A DNA stretch of 64,000 nucleotides from Candidatus Sulfopaludibacter sp. SbA3. Lineage in GTDB: Bacteria > Pseudomonadota > Alphaproteobacteria > Caulobacterales > Hyphomonadaceae. Location of the stretch: positions 16,820-80,819 of the forward strand of contig CAMDAC010000011.1 of assembly GCA_945888325.1 (NCBI GenBank). Reading direction: 5' to 3'. Shown in pieces: positions 37,381-48,112 of the stretch. How positions within the stretch are numbered: the stretch's first letter is position 1; each line of letters begins with the position of its first letter. The position numbers and the translations under genes are program-made. The notes under the pieces are model-generated. The model worked only from the letters and a program-made list of their open reading frames with translations, ran no database searches and was not told the DNA's origin.

Positions 37381-38469
37381 TCAGGGCCTGTCCGAAATGA
37401 CGACCGCTTCGCCGTCACGGACATAGGCTGCGCCTTCCGCAATCACGCGCTCCCCGGCTTCAAGGCCGGTCAGGACGAGGACATCTCCCCTGTCGATACC
37501 GGATGTGGAGACGGCCCGGCGGTGGGCGACATTCTTGTCGTCGATCACGTAGACGTATCCCCTGTCCGCACGCGCATCGATCAGGGCCAGGGTCGGAATG
37601 CGCACCGTAGAAGACTTGCTCTCGGTCGCCGCGGACGAGGTGATCCGGGCACTGCCGATCAGGCCGCTCCGCAGCAACGCCGGATCACCGGCGCTGATAT
37701 CGACATCGAAATTGCCGGTGGCATCGTTGCTCTTGGCAGCGATGCGGACGATGGCGCCGGTACGCGGCGGGCCGGCAAGCCCGGCGATCGAAATTTCGGC
37801 CTTGTCCCCCACTTTCAGACGCGCGGCCTGCTCGGCGGATGCCGGCACGCGCAGCAGCAAGCCTGACGTTGTATCCCCGATCTGCAGCACGGGCGCGCCG
37901 GGCGCGAGTGTCTGCCCCGGCTCGGCGAGGCGGCGCAGCACCACGCCGTCGCTGGGCGATGTCATGACCCCGAGATTGCGATTGAAGGACACGGCCGACA
38001 GACCGGCGCGCGCCTGGTCCCGCGCCAAGGCTGCATCATCCAGCCGCGCCTGCGCGACATGGCCTTTCTCGACGAGATCGCGGGTGCGCTCATATTGCAG
38101 GTCGGCGTTCACGACGGCGGCCTCTGCCTGGGCGACGCTCGCGGCGAGTTCCGTCAGGTCGAGCCGGGCGAGGCGCTGCTTCGCCTTTACGGCGTCGCCT
38201 TCATCGACGGTCAATTCGGTCAGGACACCGCCCGTCTTGAACGAAAGTGTGGTCTCCTGCGAATAGACAATCGTGCCGGTTGCCGCGACCAGCGCGTCCG
38301 GCGCGGCCGGCATGACCTCGGCCGCGACCACTACGGGCTGGGCGACTTTCGGGACTGTCACGGCCTGCGCCGTGTCTTTGGTAACGGCGTCACATCCCGA
38401 TGCCGTGAGCAGGGCGAGTGCCGCGACGGCACCGAGGATCGTGCGCTGGGTCACTACGCGTAAGTGCAT
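37381..38469 (-). CDS. RND efflux periplasmic adaptor (lipoprotein)
   Basis: A 362-aa membrane fusion protein with a lipoprotein signal (LLTASGC, Cys about residue 26). A barrel-sandwich domain (TGGVLTELTVDEGDAV), a short helical hairpin (about 105-160), the matching GVVLRRLAEPGQTLAPGAPVL half and a beta-barrel with a membrane-proximal end (about 280-360) follow. It links the permease to an outer-membrane channel. It is the first gene of the pair. Confidence 0.9.
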   Translation of the reverse strand: MHLRVVTQRTILGAVAALALLTASGCDAVTKDTAQAVTVPKVAQPVVVAAEVMPAAPDALVAATGTIVYSQETTLSFKTGGVLTELTVDEGDAVKAKQRLARLDLTELAASVAQAEAAVVNADLQYERTRDLVEKGHVAQARLDDAALARDQARAGLSAVSFNRNLGVMTSPSDGVVLRRLAEPGQTLAPGAPVLQIGDTTSGLLLRVPASAEQAARLKVGDKAEISIAGLAGPPRTGAIVRIAAKSNDATGNFDVDISAGDPALLRSGLIGSARITSSAATESKSSTVRIPTLALIDARADRGYVYVIDDKNVAHRRAVSTSGIDRGDVLVLTGLEAGERVIAEGAAYVRDGEAVVISDRP

Positions 38470-38662
38470 GAGTTGTCGGCTTCTGGGTTGGACGCAGCGG
38501 AAAACGCTAAACGAAACATAAATTGTTCAGTGACGAAGTCCAGAGCGAATTCGAGGAATTCTTCTATCTTTGCCCGAACTTTGCCAGCGCCGTCTTAACA
38601 GTCCTTTGCGACAGGCGTTCGGTCTCGGCGCAGTCCATCCGCGAGGCCGCCCGTTCGCTTGG

Positions 38663-38710
38663 CCCCCGTTCAAGCCGCCGCTCAGGCCGCCGTTCAGGCC
38701 GCCGTTCAGG
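38663..38710. repeat. 12-bp tandem repeat, four copies
   Basis: Units at 38663, 38675, 38687 and 38699. The last two are identical (CCGCCGTTCAGG); the second differs by one base and the first by three. Each contains a GTTC or GCTC core, but the 12-bp period gives N8 spacing, not the N7 of a LexA box. Confidence 0.8.
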
Positions 38711-38771
38711 CGTCATCCATCTGTTTTGATTCACAAGATAGCGGTGCGGGAGAGCCTTCACCGACTCGAAT

Positions 38772-38786
38772 GTTCTTGATTTGTTC
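38772..38786 (+). promoter_or_regulatory. LexA (SOS) box upstream of imuA
   Basis: GTTCTTGATTTGTTC is an exact match to the alphaproteobacterial LexA operator GTTC-N7-GTTC. It lies 163 bp before the imuA start, the cassette that LexA controls in many alphaproteobacteria, so DNA-damage induction is expected. Confidence 0.8.
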
Positions 38787-38949
38787 TTTGTCCCGTGCCT
38801 TCTTGAGGCAACGCCGTGACGGAGCTGCGGGGAACAATGCCATTGCGGGAGGCAACGTGTGAACGCCCGGGCAGGTTGGCCGGCGGCAAGTCGCGCGTCC
38901 GCCAGCACCGGCGCCGGCCCCTTCTGCGCCACTTAGAGAACGCCAAAAC

Positions 38950-39675
38950 ATGGACTTCGCCACCCTCAAAGCAAAAGGCCTCGTCCGGACAGCGATGGCG
39001 CCGCCCGCAGTCCGGGCGGAGTTTCCATTCGGTCTGGGTGAGCCAGGCCTGCATGAGATTGCGGAGAGTGCCTACGGGGACCGGGCCGCGGCCACCGGCT
39101 TCCTGCTGGCCGCGATCGGACAGGGCGTGTGCGGCGCATGGGTCTGGGTGCGGCAGACATCGATTGTGCTGGACACGGGCGAGGTGCCGGAGGCGGCGCT
39201 GCCCGGCCTGGCCTCACGCCTGCGCCTGACGGTACAGGTACGCAATGCCCAAGCCGGGCTGTGGGCGGCCGAGGAAGCGGTAGTCTCCGGCGCCGCAAAC
39301 CTTGTGATTGCCGAAGTGGAGCAATCTGACTTCACGTCCAGCCGGCGGCTTACGCTCGCGTCCACGCGGCACGGCGTTCCGGTTGTGCTGGTGTTGCCCT
39401 ACAGCTGTGAGGGCGCGACAGCCGCCGCCAGCCGATGGCGCCTTGCCTCACGCCCGTCCGCCCCCAACCGCCATGATCCGCACGCCCCCGGCCATCCCCG
39501 CTGGCAGGCGGTGATCGAACGCTGCCGCGCGGCGCCTTCCGCGACCGGGCAGACCTTTGACCTCGAGTGGAATGATGAAACGTTATCTCTCAGTGTGGTT
39601 TCCGGACTGGCCGCTGGACCGGCTGCGCCGCCTGCGGCGACAGACGAAAACCGGTTCCGCCTCCGGGCCGGTTAA
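38950..39675 (+). CDS. imuA: SOS mutasome accessory protein ImuA
   Basis: A 241-aa RecA-like (SulA-related) protein that, by family knowledge, acts with ImuB and DnaE2 in damage-induced mutagenic synthesis. Visible are the PFGLGEPGLHEI N terminus, a degenerate P-loop region and the C-terminal RWRLASRPSAPN block. First gene of the SOS cassette, behind a LexA box. Its last 104 bases overlap imuB in another frame; both ends look conserved, so the overlap seems real. Confidence 0.88.
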   Translation: MDFATLKAKGLVRTAMAPPAVRAEFPFGLGEPGLHEIAESAYGDRAAATGFLLAAIGQGVCGAWVWVRQTSIVLDTGEVPEAALPGLASRLRLTVQVRNAQAGLWAAEEAVVSGAANLVIAEVEQSDFTSSRRLTLASTRHGVPVVLVLPYSCEGATAAASRWRLASRPSAPNRHDPHAPGHPRWQAVIERCRAAPSATGQTFDLEWNDETLSLSVVSGLAAGPAAPPAATDENRFRLRAG

Positions 39676-41167
39676 GCCGCGCGCCTTTGTCCTCCACGAA
39701 AAATCCGCTCACGGACTAAGTGTCGTGTCCGCGAATGCGTCTGCGCGGGCTGTGGGCATCGAACCGGGCCTGCGCCTCACCGATGCGAAAGCAACCCTGC
39801 CGGACCTCCTTTCCGAGGAAATCGACCGCACGGCAGATCTGAAGGCCTTGACCGCCCTTGCCGCCTGGATGGTGCGTTTCTCCCCTCTCGTGGCCCTGGA
39901 CGGTGAAGACGGGCTGATGATGGAGACAACCGGTTGCGACCACCTGTTCGGCGGCGAGGCGGCGCTCGTGGCCGGGATGTCCCACCGCCTTGTGCAAGCT
40001 GGCCATGGCCACCGGATTGCGATGGCCGGCACACCGGGCGCCGCCCATGCGCTGGCACGGGGCACCGGCCTGGGCGAGCCTCCCGTGCTGCCCTCCGGCC
40101 GGGAAGCCGAGGGGCTGGCGCACCTGCCGATGGCCACCCTACGCCTTTCGCCGGAGGCACTGACCCTGCTGCGCCGCTTCGGCCTGACGCGGATCGGCCA
40201 GCTCTACGAGATTGACCGCAAAGCGCTCACGCGCCGCTTCCGCTCGCGCCAGGCCGCCGATGCGGTCTGCCTGCGTCTCGATCAGGCGCTGGGGCGGCGG
40301 GCCGAGCCTTTTGCCCCGCTTCGTCCGCCGCCGGAACATGTCGAACGCCTGCCCTGCCCCGAGCCGCTGACCAGCAGCGAAGGCATAGGTGACGGGCTGC
40401 AGCAATTGACGGAAAAGCTGTGCAGCGCCCTCGCCGTTCAGGGGCTTGGCGCGCAGGGTTTCATGTTCAGCGCCTTCCGCTCGGATGGAGGAACAAGCAC
40501 CGTCACCGTCAACGCCGCCCGGCCCGTGCGCACGCCGGACCATGTGCTGCGCCTTTTCCGGGAAAAGATCAGCCGGATTGATGCCGGCTTCGGCATTGAC
40601 CTGCTGATGCTGGAAGCCAGCCGGACAGGACCCATGGCTCCCGGCAGCCGCCCCTTGTCAGGCGATCTCGCCGGCACCGGGTTCGATGCGGAGGCGGTTT
40701 CCGGGCTTGCCGACCGGATCACCGCACGCCTTGGCGAAGGCTCCGTGATCCTGACCGTCAGGGACGCGCGCCACCCTCCGGACAAGGCAGAGCGGCAGAT
40801 AGCCTATGCCGGCCAGGTGCCGGAGGTGGAGGCGGCACCAATCCTTGGGCCGAGGCCCGTCCGCATGCTGAACCGGCCGGAGCAGGTCTCGGTGATGGCG
40901 CAGGTCCCGGATGGCCCGCCGCTACAGTTCGTCTGGCGCCGGCGCCTGCGCAAAGTTGTGCGGGCTGATGGCCCTGAGCGGATCGCGCCGGAATGGTGGA
41001 CTTACCTTCCCCCCGCACCGGGCGAGCGCGGCAGACTGCCCCGCACGCGCGACTATTACCGTATCGAAGACAGCGACGGCCGGCGCTACTGGGTTTTCCG
41101 CGAAGGCCTCTACGGCGATGACCGAGGCATGGATCCGGAATGGTTCGTACAAGGACTGTTCGCATGA
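39572..41167 (+). CDS. imuB: Y-family DNA polymerase-like protein ImuB
   Basis: A 531-aa Y-family polymerase homologue that lacks a normal catalytic centre and serves as a hub binding the sliding clamp, ImuA and DnaE2. The N terminus ([16 protein letters not shown]), the [20 protein letters not shown] palm segment and the little-finger region are present; the acidic metal ligands of active Y polymerases are not in place. ATG at 39572 or 39575 is possible. It overlaps dnaE2 by 4 bp. Confidence 0.9.
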   Translation: MMKRYLSVWFPDWPLDRLRRLRRQTKTGSASGPVKPRAFVLHEKSAHGLSVVSANASARAVGIEPGLRLTDAKATLPDLLSEEIDRTADLKALTALAAWMVRFSPLVALDGEDGLMMETTGCDHLFGGEAALVAGMSHRLVQAGHGHRIAMAGTPGAAHALARGTGLGEPPVLPSGREAEGLAHLPMATLRLSPEALTLLRRFGLTRIGQLYEIDRKALTRRFRSRQAADAVCLRLDQALGRRAEPFAPLRPPPEHVERLPCPEPLTSSEGIGDGLQQLTEKLCSALAVQGLGAQGFMFSAFRSDGGTSTVTVNAARPVRTPDHVLRLFREKISRIDAGFGIDLLMLEASRTGPMAPGSRPLSGDLAGTGFDAEAVSGLADRITARLGEGSVILTVRDARHPPDKAERQIAYAGQVPEVEAAPILGPRPVRMLNRPEQVSVMAQVPDGPPLQFVWRRRLRKVVRADGPERIAPEWWTYLPPAPGERGRLPRTRDYYRIEDSDGRRYWVFREGLYGDDRGMDPEWFVQGLFA

Positions 41168-44100
41168 CCGGGTATGCCGAACTTGCGGTGACGACCAACT
41201 TCTCCTTCCTTCGCGGGGCCAGCCATGCGGAGGAATTGGTGCAGTGTGCCGCCGCCTTGGGCCTGCGCGCCATCGGCGTGGCGGATCGCAACACGCTTGC
41301 CGGGGTCGTGCGCGCGCACGTGGCGGCAAAGGCGGCCGGACTGAAGCTGCTGGTGGGCGCCCGGCTCGCGCCGGAGGATGGGCCGGACATTCTCGCCTAC
41401 CCGGTGGACCGGCCGGCTTACGGGCGCCTCTCCCGCCTCCTGTCCGAAGGCAAGCTCAGGGCGGAGAAAGGCAGCTGCCGGATCCTGATGGAAGACATCC
41501 TGGCGGCCAGTGAGGGGCAGATGCTGATTGTGCTGCCACCAGAGCCCCTGACCTCCGCCTTCAGGGAGGCGCTCGAACGGGTTGCAGTCGCGGCGCCGGG
41601 GCGCGCCTGGCTCGGCGCACGATACACCTATTCGGGCCGCAACCGGGAACACCTCGGCCGACTGGCAGAGCTTGCGGCCGAGACGGGCGCGCCGCTGGTG
41701 GCCATCAATGACGTGCTCTACCACGCGCCGGAACGCCGCCCCCTGCAGGACGTGATGACCTGCATTCGCGAGCACTGCACCATCGACACGGCCGGCTACC
41801 GGCTTGAGGCGAATGCCGAGCGGCACCTGAAATCCCCGAAGGAAATGGCGCGCCTGTTCAGCGGCTTCGAGCCGGCTCTCGGGCGCACGCTCGAGGTTGC
41901 GGAGCGCTGCACCTTCAGCCTCGATGAGCTCTCCTATGAGTATCCGGACGAGCCCGTGCCGCAGGGCTCCACACCGCAAGCGCATCTTGAACGTCTCGCC
42001 CTGGAGGGCGCGGCCTGGCGCTATCCGGAGGGCATTCCGGAGAAGGTGTCTGCCCAGATCCGCAAGGAACTCCGGACCATCGCCCAGCTGAACTATGCCC
42101 CCTACTTCCTGACGGTCCACGACATCGTCTCCTGGGCACGCGGGCAAGGCATCCTCTGCCAGGGACGCGGCTCGGCGGCGAACTCGGCCGTCTGCTACTG
42201 CCTCGGCGTCACCAGTGTTGATCCGGCACTGTCCAATCTCCTGTTCGAGCGCTTCCTCTCGCCGGAGCGCGAGGAGCCGCCGGACATCGATGTCGATTTC
42301 GAGCATGAGCGGCGCGAGGAGGTCATACAGTATGTATACGAACGATATGGCCGCCACCGGGCGGCCTTGACCGGAACCGTCATATCCTACCGCTCCCGTT
42401 CGGCGATCCGGGAAGTATGCAAGGCGCTTGGCCTCAGCGAAGAGATTTCTTCGGCCCTGGCGAGCGGCGTCTGGGGCAGCTGGAGCGACGGCCTGCCCGA
42501 CAAGCGGATCGCCGAAGCCGGCCTTGATCCCTCAAACCCGCTGATCCGCCGCGCGGTGCAGCTTGCCCGCCAGCTGCTCGGCTTCCCGCGCCACCTCTCG
42601 CAGCATGTCGGCGGCTTCGTGCTGACACGCGGCCCCCTGATCGAGACCGTACCCATCGGCAATGCGGCGATGAAGGATCGCACCTTCATCGAATGGGACA
42701 AGGATGACATCGACGCGCTCGGCATCATGAAGGTGGATGTGCTCGCCCTCGGCATGCTGACCTGTATCCGCAAGGCTTTCGACATGCTCGAAAGCCACAA
42801 GGGTATCCGGCACAGTCTCGCCAGCATCCCGCAGGACGATACCGCCACCTATGACATGCTCTGCCGGGCGGACAGCCTCGGCGTGTTCCAGGTCGAGAGC
42901 CGGGCCCAGATGGCCATGCTGCCGCGGCTGAGGCCCCGGACCTTCTATGACCTCGTGATCGAAGTCGCCATCGTCCGGCCCGGCCCCATCCAGGGCAACA
43001 TGGTGCACCCCTATCTGCGCCGGCGGAAGAAACTGGAGCCGATCATTTTTCCGAGCCCTTCGCCGGATCACGGGCCGCCGGACGAACTGAAAGCCATCCT
43101 TGCCCGGACGGAGGGGGTGCCGCTGTTCCAGGAACAGGCGATGCAGATTGCCATCGACGCGGCAAAGTTCACGCCGGAAGAGGCCAATGGACTGCGCCGC
43201 GCGATGGCGACCTTCCGCAATGTCGGCACGATCCACAATTACGAGCACATGTTCGTCTCGCGGATGATCACGCGCGGCTATGATCCGGCCTTTGCGAAAG
43301 CCTGTTTCGACCAGATCAAGGGCTTCGGCGAGTATGGCTTCCCGGAAAGCCACGCAGCCTCCTTCGCGCTGCTCGTCTACGTCTCGTCCTGGATCAAGTG
43401 CCATCATCCCGATGTGTTCTGCGCCGCGCTGCTGAACAGCCAGCCGATGGGGTTCTATGCCCCGGCACAGATCGTGCGCGACGCGCAGGAGCATGGCGTG
43501 GAGATGCGCCCCGTGGACGTGAACCATTCGGACTGGGACAATACGCTGGAGCCGTTGGAAGCGAATGAAGGCGCCTTCAGGATGCGGCTGGGCTTTCGTC
43601 AGGTCACAGGTCTCCGGCAGGAGGACATGGAACAGCTGATGGCGGCACGCGGCGCGGGTTATGAAACGCCGGAGTCCCTGATGCGCCGGGCAGGTCTGAC
43701 CCGCCCGGTTCTGGAACGCCTGGCGGCGGCCGATGCGTTTGGATCGATGGGCCTTTCGCGGCGCGGCGCGCTGTGGAAGGTGCGCGGCGAGGCGGCGGGA
43801 CACACGCTCCCCCTGTTCGCCGCGGCCGGCCTTGCCGAGCAGGGCGGCGAGGCCTCTGTCGCCTTGCCCCTTGTTCCGCGTTCGGAGGAAGTGATCCAGG
43901 ATTACCAGACAGCACGGCTGTCCCTGAAGGACCATCCGATGCATTTCCTGCGCGAGGTGCACGCCCGGCGCGGCATCATCCCGACCCACGTGGCGGCGCA
44001 GGCCCGCAACGGACGGCGGGTCCAGACCTCCGGGCTCGTGCTGGTCCGCCAGCAGCCGGGCACCGCCAGCGGTGTGGTTTTCATCACCATCGAGGACGAG

Positions 44101-44427
44101 ACCGGCATCGCCAACCTCGTCGTCTGGCCGCGCGTCAAGGAACGCTTCCGGCCCGTCATCATGCGTGCGCGCATCCTGCATGTGCGGGGCCGCGTGCAGA
44201 CGGCAGACAATGTCACCCACATCGTGGCGGAGGAGTTGATCGACTGCTCGGGGGACCTTTCGCTTCTCTCGGAGGATACGCTGCGCGACCCGATCAGGGG
44301 CGTCCTCGCCCGGCCGGACGAAGTCGCCCGTCCCCCGAACGAGAACCGGGGCCCCGGCGGACGGCGCGATACGGCGCGCCACCCCCGGAACGTGCGTATC
44401 ATTCCCCCAAGCCGGGATTTTCATTAA
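41164..44427 (+). CDS. dnaE2: Error-prone DNA polymerase III alpha subunit DnaE2
   Basis: A 1087-aa C-family polymerase that does the synthesis in ImuAB-dependent translesion repair. A PHP domain (about 1-270, [22 protein letters not shown]) leads into the palm with the catalytic [15 protein letters not shown] (about 375-390), the fingers, then the helix-hairpin-helix and OB fold (about 930-1040). The C-terminal [11 protein letters not shown] is typical of DnaE2. ATG 41164 overlaps the imuB stop (ATGA). The cassette has no lexA. Confidence 0.95.
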   Translation: MTGYAELAVTTNFSFLRGASHAEELVQCAAALGLRAIGVADRNTLAGVVRAHVAAKAAGLKLLVGARLAPEDGPDILAYPVDRPAYGRLSRLLSEGKLRAEKGSCRILMEDILAASEGQMLIVLPPEPLTSAFREALERVAVAAPGRAWLGARYTYSGRNREHLGRLAELAAETGAPLVAINDVLYHAPERRPLQDVMTCIREHCTIDTAGYRLEANAERHLKSPKEMARLFSGFEPALGRTLEVAERCTFSLDELSYEYPDEPVPQGSTPQAHLERLALEGAAWRYPEGIPEKVSAQIRKELRTIAQLNYAPYFLTVHDIVSWARGQGILCQGRGSAANSAVCYCLGVTSVDPALSNLLFERFLSPEREEPPDIDVDFEHERREEVIQYVYERYGRHRAALTGTVISYRSRSAIREVCKALGLSEEISSALASGVWGSWSDGLPDKRIAEAGLDPSNPLIRRAVQLARQLLGFPRHLSQHVGGFVLTRGPLIETVPIGNAAMKDRTFIEWDKDDIDALGIMKVDVLALGMLTCIRKAFDMLESHKGIRHSLASIPQDDTATYDMLCRADSLGVFQVESRAQMAMLPRLRPRTFYDLVIEVAIVRPGPIQGNMVHPYLRRRKKLEPIIFPSPSPDHGPPDELKAILARTEGVPLFQEQAMQIAIDAAKFTPEEANGLRRAMATFRNVGTIHNYEHMFVSRMITRGYDPAFAKACFDQIKGFGEYGFPESHAASFALLVYVSSWIKCHHPDVFCAALLNSQPMGFYAPAQIVRDAQEHGVEMRPVDVNHSDWDNTLEPLEANEGAFRMRLGFRQVTGLRQEDMEQLMAARGAGYETPESLMRRAGLTRPVLERLAAADAFGSMGLSRRGALWKVRGEAAGHTLPLFAAAGLAEQGGEASVALPLVPRSEEVIQDYQTARLSLKDHPMHFLREVHARRGIIPTHVAAQARNGRRVQTSGLVLVRQQPGTASGVVFITIEDETGIANLVVWPRVKERFRPVIMRARILHVRGRVQTADNVTHIVAEELIDCSGDLSLLSEDTLRDPIRGVLARPDEVARPPNENRGPGGRRDTARHPRNVRIIPPSRDFH

Positions 44428-44613
44428 ACATGGCTTCTGACTGGATTTGCTCCGTACACTGCCTTTTTCAGGAACGGACGCTGAAACGGGCCTCTCACGG
44501 CAATCTTGGCGGCCGGATTACCCGTCTCTGCTGTCAAATTTCCCTGGCCTTTCCAATGGGACATCCACATCCGGCGTTGACGACCGTGCAAGCTGAACGG
44601 CATATGCGCGGCC

Positions 44614-46236
44614 ATGAAAGACGATCCGAATTCCGAGGCTACGCGCCCAGCGCCGCTGCAGCGATTTGCCCCCCTTCCTGAAGCCAGGCAGCTGCTCGCA
44701 GGCAAGCGCTACAAGGAGGCAAATGCACTCTGCCAGAGGATGATCGAAGCCGATCCGGGCTGCGCAGACGCTTTCTACGTGCTGGGGATCATCTCCTACG
44801 AGCACCATGATTTCATACGCGCCCTGAAATTTTTCGAAGCCGCCGTGAAAAGCGGGCATCCGGAGCCAGGCCCCCATGTCCAGGCCGCGCGTTGCTTCGC
44901 GCAGCTGGGCCGCCCGAAACAGGCGCTGGCGCACATCGACGCTGCCATCAAACTCAATCCGGTGGACGGCTACTCCCTCGCCTCGATCGGCGCGACGCTC
45001 AGCCGGATGGACCGGCATGAAGAAGCGCTGACCTTTCACCGGAGGGCCGCACAGGCAGCGCCGAATGATCCCCTCAACTTCTTCAATCTGGGATCATCGC
45101 TGCAATTCGTGGGGGACTTCGAAGGGGCGAAAGAAGCCTATCAATCTACACTGCGGCTCGCGCCTGATTTCACACCTGCCCGCGTGCAACTCAGCCTGAT
45201 CTCGCGCCAGACGCCGGAACACAATGACCTTCAGCCCCTTGAGGACGCCTGGCAGAAGCGCCACCCCGCGGATCCTGACGGCGGCTTGCAGCTCGCGCAT
45301 GCCATCGCGAAAGTACACGAAAATCTCGGCAACCCGGAACAGTCGATGGAATGGCTCGACCGCGGGAAAGCCCTGATCCGCGAACTGGTGCCAAGCCGCC
45401 AGGTTCAGGACAAGGCGAGTTTCGAAGCCTCGAAAACGCTGGCCCGGACCTTGGAGCAGCAGTCGGATACGCCGGCCGAAGGCCCGCTTTTCATTGTCGG
45501 CTTGCCCCGAAGCGGCACGACGCTGGTCGACCGTATCCTCTCCAGTCATTCGCAAGTGATATCCGCTGGCGAGCGCACCGAATTTGGCACCTGCCTTCGC
45601 CAGGGCTCCGCCGAAGCGGGTCAGGATATGCTCGACGCGCGCATCCTTTCCGGCGCCGCAGCGATGGACCTTTCCACCGTGGGCCGGCGCTACTTGGAAA
45701 GCGTGCGCGCAATCCTGAACAGCCCGTCGCGCTTCACGGACAAGATGCCGATCAACGTGTTCTTTGTCCCTGCGATCCTTGCCGCGCTGCCGACAGCCCG
45801 TGTGATCTGCCTGCGCCGCCACCCAGCCGACAGTGTACTGAGCATCTATCGGCAGCTGTTCTCCGCCAGCGCCGGATACTATCGCTTCGCCTATGACCTC
45901 GAAAGCCTGGCCGAATATGTGGCCGAGTTCCGCGACCTCGTCGCGACCTATACCGAAGTCTTGCCAGCGTCGCGGTTCACGGTGGTCGACTATGAAACCT
46001 TGATCGAGCGCCCGGACTCCGAAATCCGGCGGCTTCTGGAATTCAGCGGGCTCGCATTCGAACCGGCCTGCCTCGAGTTCCAGAACAACCCCGCACCTGT
46101 GGCCACCGCCAGCGTTGCGCAGGTGCGCCAGCCCATTTACGCCACATCGAGCGGGCGGTGGAAACGGTATCAGGCGCACCTGGAGCCCGCCCTCAAAATC
46201 CTTCGCGAGCGCCGGATGATGGGCTCGGAGGCCTGA
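44614..46236 (+). CDS. TPR-containing sulfotransferase
   Basis: A 540-aa protein. About six tetratricopeptide repeats (about 25-270) are followed by a sulfotransferase domain (about 285-520) with the PAPS-binding loop FIVGLPRSGTTLVDRILSSH and the 3'-phosphate site CLRRHPADSVLSIYRQLF. It would sulfate a protein, lipid or glycan; the TPR part probably recruits the target. Such fusions are frequent in marine alphaproteobacteria. Transcribed alone, about 190 bp after dnaE2. Substrate unknown. Confidence 0.88.
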   Translation: MKDDPNSEATRPAPLQRFAPLPEARQLLAGKRYKEANALCQRMIEADPGCADAFYVLGIISYEHHDFIRALKFFEAAVKSGHPEPGPHVQAARCFAQLGRPKQALAHIDAAIKLNPVDGYSLASIGATLSRMDRHEEALTFHRRAAQAAPNDPLNFFNLGSSLQFVGDFEGAKEAYQSTLRLAPDFTPARVQLSLISRQTPEHNDLQPLEDAWQKRHPADPDGGLQLAHAIAKVHENLGNPEQSMEWLDRGKALIRELVPSRQVQDKASFEASKTLARTLEQQSDTPAEGPLFIVGLPRSGTTLVDRILSSHSQVISAGERTEFGTCLRQGSAEAGQDMLDARILSGAAAMDLSTVGRRYLESVRAILNSPSRFTDKMPINVFFVPAILAALPTARVICLRRHPADSVLSIYRQLFSASAGYYRFAYDLESLAEYVAEFRDLVATYTEVLPASRFTVVDYETLIERPDSEIRRLLEFSGLAFEPACLEFQNNPAPVATASVAQVRQPIYATSSGRWKRYQAHLEPALKILRERRMMGSEA

Positions 46237-46377
46237 GCCCCCGGCGGGGGCGCGGCAGCGGGCCCGACGGCCATTTCTGTCGCGCCCCCCCCCTCGGCAG
46301 CCTCCTTAAGCGGAGTGCCGCCCAGGTTAACGCAGCCCCCGGGTGCATGGCCCTGTCTGAAGTGCTAAAGGGCGGCC

Positions 46378-48012
46378 ATGTTGCGGATTTCCGAACTCAA
46401 GCTTCCTCTCGACCACGCCCCGGCAGACCTGCAGGCGGCGATCGCGGCGCGACTCGGCGTTAGCGAGGATGAGCTGCTGCAGTGGTCGATCTGGAAACGG
46501 GCGCATGACGCGCGGCGCAAATCGGCCATCCTGAAAACCTATATCGTGGACGTCTTGCTGCGCGACGAAGCCGGCGCGCTGCGCCGGATGGGGGGCGATC
46601 CGCATGTACGCCCCACCCCCGACACAACCTACCGGCTCCCCACGCCCCCGCAGTGCCCCTCCCGGCTGCGGCCCGTCGTCATCGGCGCCGGCCCCTGCGG
46701 CCTGTTCGCAGGCCTGATCCTCGCCGAGCTGGGCCGGCGCCCGATCATCCTCGACCGGGGCAAGGTCGTCCGGGAGCGGACCAAGGATACATGGGGTCTG
46801 TGGCGGCGCAGTGAACTCAATCCCGAGTCCAACGTACAGTACGGCGAAGGCGGCGCCGGCACGTTTTCGGACGGCAAGCTCTACAGCCAGATCAAGGACC
46901 CGCGCTTTCTTGGACGCAAGGTACTCACCGAATTCGTGGCCGCCGGCGCCCCGCCGGAGATCCTCACCGACGCCCACCCGCATATCGGCACCTTCCGGCT
47001 CGTGACGATGGTCGAAAGCCTGCGCGCCAAGATCGAGGCACTGGGCGGCGAATACCGGTTCCAGCAACGCGTGACCGATGTGGAACTCGACCGAAGCCCG
47101 GACGGGACCCATACGCTGCGCGGCGTGCACCTGCACACCGGCGAGTTTCTCGAAGCCGCGCATGTCGTCCTGGCGGTCGGGCATTCGTCACGCGATACGT
47201 TCGAGGCCCTCTACAAAAGCGGGGTCTATCTCGAGGCCAAGCCATTCTCGATCGGCTTCCGCATCGAGCATCCGCAGTCCTGGATCGACAAGGCGATGTT
47301 CGGCGCCTGCGCCGGTCATCCTGATCTCGGCGCGGCAGCCTATTCGCTATCGCATCACGCCGCCAATGGCCGGACCGCCTACAGCTTCTGCATGTGCCCG
47401 GGCGGCACCGTGGTCGCCGCCGCCTCGGAGCCAGGCCGCCTCGTCACCAACGGCATGAGCCAGTACTCGCGCAACGAGCGCAACGCCAATGCCGGCTTCG
47501 TCGTCGGGATTTCGCCGGCCGACTTTCCGAGCAGCCATCCACTGGCCGGGATGGCGCTTCAACGAGACCTCGAAGCCCTCGCCTTCGCCGCCGGCGGGCA
47601 GGACTATTTTGCCCCGGGCCAACGCGTAGCGGACTTTCTCGCGGGCCGCTCCTCGACCACCCTGGGGCCGGTCGCCCCGAGCTACCGGCCCGGCGTGCGC
47701 CCCACCGATCTGGCCCCGCTGATGCCGGACTATGTGATCGAAGCCATGCGCGAAGCGCTGCCGGTCTTCGGCCGGAAGATCCCGCGCTATGACGATCCGG
47801 ACGCCTTGCTGACCGGCGTCGAAACCCGCACCTCTTCGCCCATCCGCATCACGCGCGGCGCAGATTTCCAGAGCCTCAACGTGCGCGGCCTCTACCCCGC
47901 CGGCGAAGGCGCAGGCTATGCCGGCGGCATCCTCTCCGCCGCCGTGGACGGCATCAAGGTCGCCGAAGCCCTCGTCCGCGCGATGGCGAGCGAAGCGGCT
48001 GATCAGTCCTGA
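46378..48012 (+). CDS. FAD-dependent dehydrogenase of unknown substrate (COG2509-like)
   Basis: A 544-aa flavoprotein. After an unusual 90-residue N-terminal domain (LRISELKLPLDHAPADL), a GxGxxG dinucleotide motif appears at VIGAGPCGLFAG, then SNVQYGEGGAGTFSDGKLYS, a signature of this uncharacterised family, and a C-terminal GLYPAGEGAGYAGGILSAAVDGI FAD site. Close relatives are widespread but without a proven reaction. It precedes selA by 100 bp on the same strand but is probably not part of the selenium system. Confidence 0.85.
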   Translation: MLRISELKLPLDHAPADLQAAIAARLGVSEDELLQWSIWKRAHDARRKSAILKTYIVDVLLRDEAGALRRMGGDPHVRPTPDTTYRLPTPPQCPSRLRPVVIGAGPCGLFAGLILAELGRRPIILDRGKVVRERTKDTWGLWRRSELNPESNVQYGEGGAGTFSDGKLYSQIKDPRFLGRKVLTEFVAAGAPPEILTDAHPHIGTFRLVTMVESLRAKIEALGGEYRFQQRVTDVELDRSPDGTHTLRGVHLHTGEFLEAAHVVLAVGHSSRDTFEALYKSGVYLEAKPFSIGFRIEHPQSWIDKAMFGACAGHPDLGAAAYSLSHHAANGRTAYSFCMCPGGTVVAAASEPGRLVTNGMSQYSRNERNANAGFVVGISPADFPSSHPLAGMALQRDLEALAFAAGGQDYFAPGQRVADFLAGRSSTTLGPVAPSYRPGVRPTDLAPLMPDYVIEAMREALPVFGRKIPRYDDPDALLTGVETRTSSPIRITRGADFQSLNVRGLYPAGEGAGYAGGILSAAVDGIKVAEALVRAMASEAADQS

Positions 48013-48112
48013 AGCGCGGGAGAGCGCGAGAGCTAGCCGCCCGGTTGCGCGGCGTCTTGATCCGCCCGGATCTGCCCCTACAGTCGGGCGGTGGGTAAGC
48101 CGAGGATCGCGG

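Larger units (their letters stand above)
38470..38949. other. Divergent intergenic region between RND adaptor and imuA
   Basis: 480 bases without a credible gene. They hold a four-copy 12-bp tandem repeat (38663-38710) and a LexA box (38772-38786). The adaptor promoter must lie near the left end and the SOS promoter near the LexA box. Confidence 0.5.

Noticed and set aside
38663..38710. Possible CRISPR or LexA operator array
   Set aside because: Units are contiguous 12-mers without spacers, and the GTTC spacing is N8 rather than N7. It is a simple tandem repeat.
42532..44424. 630-codon open frame on the minus strand
   Set aside because: It is antisense to dnaE2, whose motifs are intact throughout.
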